From positions 1 to 64,000 of the IMG/VR virus record IMGVR_UViG_3300034198_023063: a stretch of DNA of 64,000 nucleotides, one strand, 5' to 3'. The stretch comes from a virus. This document shows positions 63,508 through 64,000 of the stretch, one piece after another (the stretch's first letter is position 1; each line of letters opens with the position of its first letter). Position numbers and translations under genes: made by a program. The notes under the pieces are model-generated. The model was not told the DNA's origin. It did no database searches and saw only the letters and a list, made by a program, of their open reading frames with translations.

Positions 63508-64000
63508 ATTGTGTATTTTATAATTTCTTTTAGTAAATCTTTTCCATCTTTATAGTTTTCAAGCCACTTATTTTCTTGATTTTTCTCTCCTATTATATCT
63601 GAAATATACTTAAAACACAAAAAATTTACACCCATTGTTTGGCATGTTTTTGCTAACGCAAAAGCTTCCATATCAACACAATTAGCGTGTTTATTTGGGG
63701 TTTCAGTTACAAAATTATCAAAAGTAAGACATGTGTTTTTAGAAGCTTGAAATACTATATGTTCTTCCACATAGTTTGGATAGCTTAATTGTCCATCTAT
63801 AAAAATACCGCATTCGATAACAGAACCTTTTCTATGATTTATTCCGCCAGCAGAACCAACGTTTATGACTAGTTGAGTTTGCGGATTTTTATTAAGATAA
63901 TTGCAAATGCTTAAAGTAGCATTTACTTTTCCTACTCCAGTATAAATGACTGGAAATTCATTATCGAATGGAAATTCGGGCTTTATTGCCGTTGCTATAA
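63504..64000 (-). CDS. 5'-methylthioadenosine/S-adenosylhomocysteine nucleosidase-like, 5' partial
   Basis: The frame stays open from the stop at 63504 through the right edge; a GTG at 63770 is an internal codon, not the start. Reading back to the edge gives IATAIKPEF, VIYTGVGKVNA, NVGSAGGIN and GSVIECGIF, and then VDMEAFALAK and FKYISD. These are the conserved points of the PNP/UDP phosphorylase fold: the G-V-G-K-x-N-A loop, V-G-S-A-G-G, V-D-M-E (2'-hydroxyl binding) and the catalytic S-D. I favour MTA/SAH nucleosidase; other purine nucleosidases share the motifs. The true start must lie just outside. Confidence 0.82.
   Translation of the reverse strand, partial: IATAIKPEFPFDNEFPVIYTGVGKVNATLSICNYLNKNPQTQLVINVGSAGGINHRKGSVIECGIFIDGQLSYPNYVEEHIVFQASKNTCLTFDNFVTETPNKHANCVDMEAFALAKTCQTMGVNFLCFKYISDIIGEKNQENKWLENYKDGKDLLKEIIKYTI

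Noticed and set aside
63504-63770. Nucleosidase as a short 88-residue gene starting at GTG 63770
   Set aside because: The frame continues upstream with conserved nucleosidase motifs (TGVGKVNA, NVGSAGG) to the window edge.
50935-64000. Sugar cluster as a bacterial O-antigen island or assembly chimera
   Set aside because: It is on the same strand, with the same overlap style and leader type, as the phage replication genes, and shows no junction.

Overview
This 64 kb window is a piece of a large, AT-rich tailed-phage genome. It is coding almost end to end, no gap between genes exceeds about 35 bases, and no tRNA, rRNA, CRISPR array or insertion sequence was seen. A block of virion genes, including one protein of 3265 residues, sits next to a DNA replication and recombination block, which is the layout of a big myovirus- or siphovirus-type phage. 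Most start codons lack a GGAGG-type ribosome binding site and follow A/T-rich leaders such as TAATAAATATG or AATAATATG. That habit is typical of Bacteroidota and their phages, so such a host is a guess, not a result.

Layout. Positions 1-37368 are all on the + strand and hold the virion module: a tape-measure-like giant protein (open at the left edge), two related tail/baseplate proteins, a LamG-like protein, a putative baseplate hub, a GSGY-repeat protein, a small protein, three very large structural proteins (one with a Thr/Pro/Ser-rich N-terminus built on an 84-bp tandem duplication), another large structural protein, and a small zinc-ribbon-like protein. Positions 37369-64000 are all on the - strand and read as one tightly coupled array, with many ATGA overlaps, transcribed towards the virion block. 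The two blocks meet tail to tail with zero bases between the stop codons.

Read in transcription order (from 64000 leftwards), the - strand array holds a nucleosidase (cut by the right edge), a sugar epimerase/dehydratase, a methyltransferase, a radical SAM protein, a two-subunit thiamine-diphosphate (TPP) enzyme, five glycosyltransferases, a DegT-fold sugar 3-dehydratase, a GHMP sugar kinase, a HAD phosphatase/nucleotidyltransferase fusion, a DUF962 membrane protein and GDP-mannose 4,6-dehydratase. The replication module follows: RecA, a small nuclease, DnaB helicase, DnaG-type primase, a Cas4/RecB-like nuclease, and a DNA polymerase III alpha subunit split into PHP-like and polymerase genes with a DnaQ exonuclease gene between them. 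The array ends with an SSB-like protein, two more glycosyltransferase genes that share one split domain, and a possible annealing protein.

How it may work together. Gmd plus a ColD-like enzyme (histidine in place of the PLP lysine) should yield a GDP-4-keto-3,6-dideoxyhexose. The kinase, phosphatase and nucleotidyltransferase could activate a heptose-like sugar. The TPP pair, radical SAM protein and methyltransferase could add or rearrange carbon on it, and the glycosyltransferases could attach the product to DNA, virion or host surface. The nucleosidase would clear S-adenosylhomocysteine and 5'-deoxyadenosine. The chemistry up to the 3,6-dideoxy intermediate follows from known families; the rest is inference.
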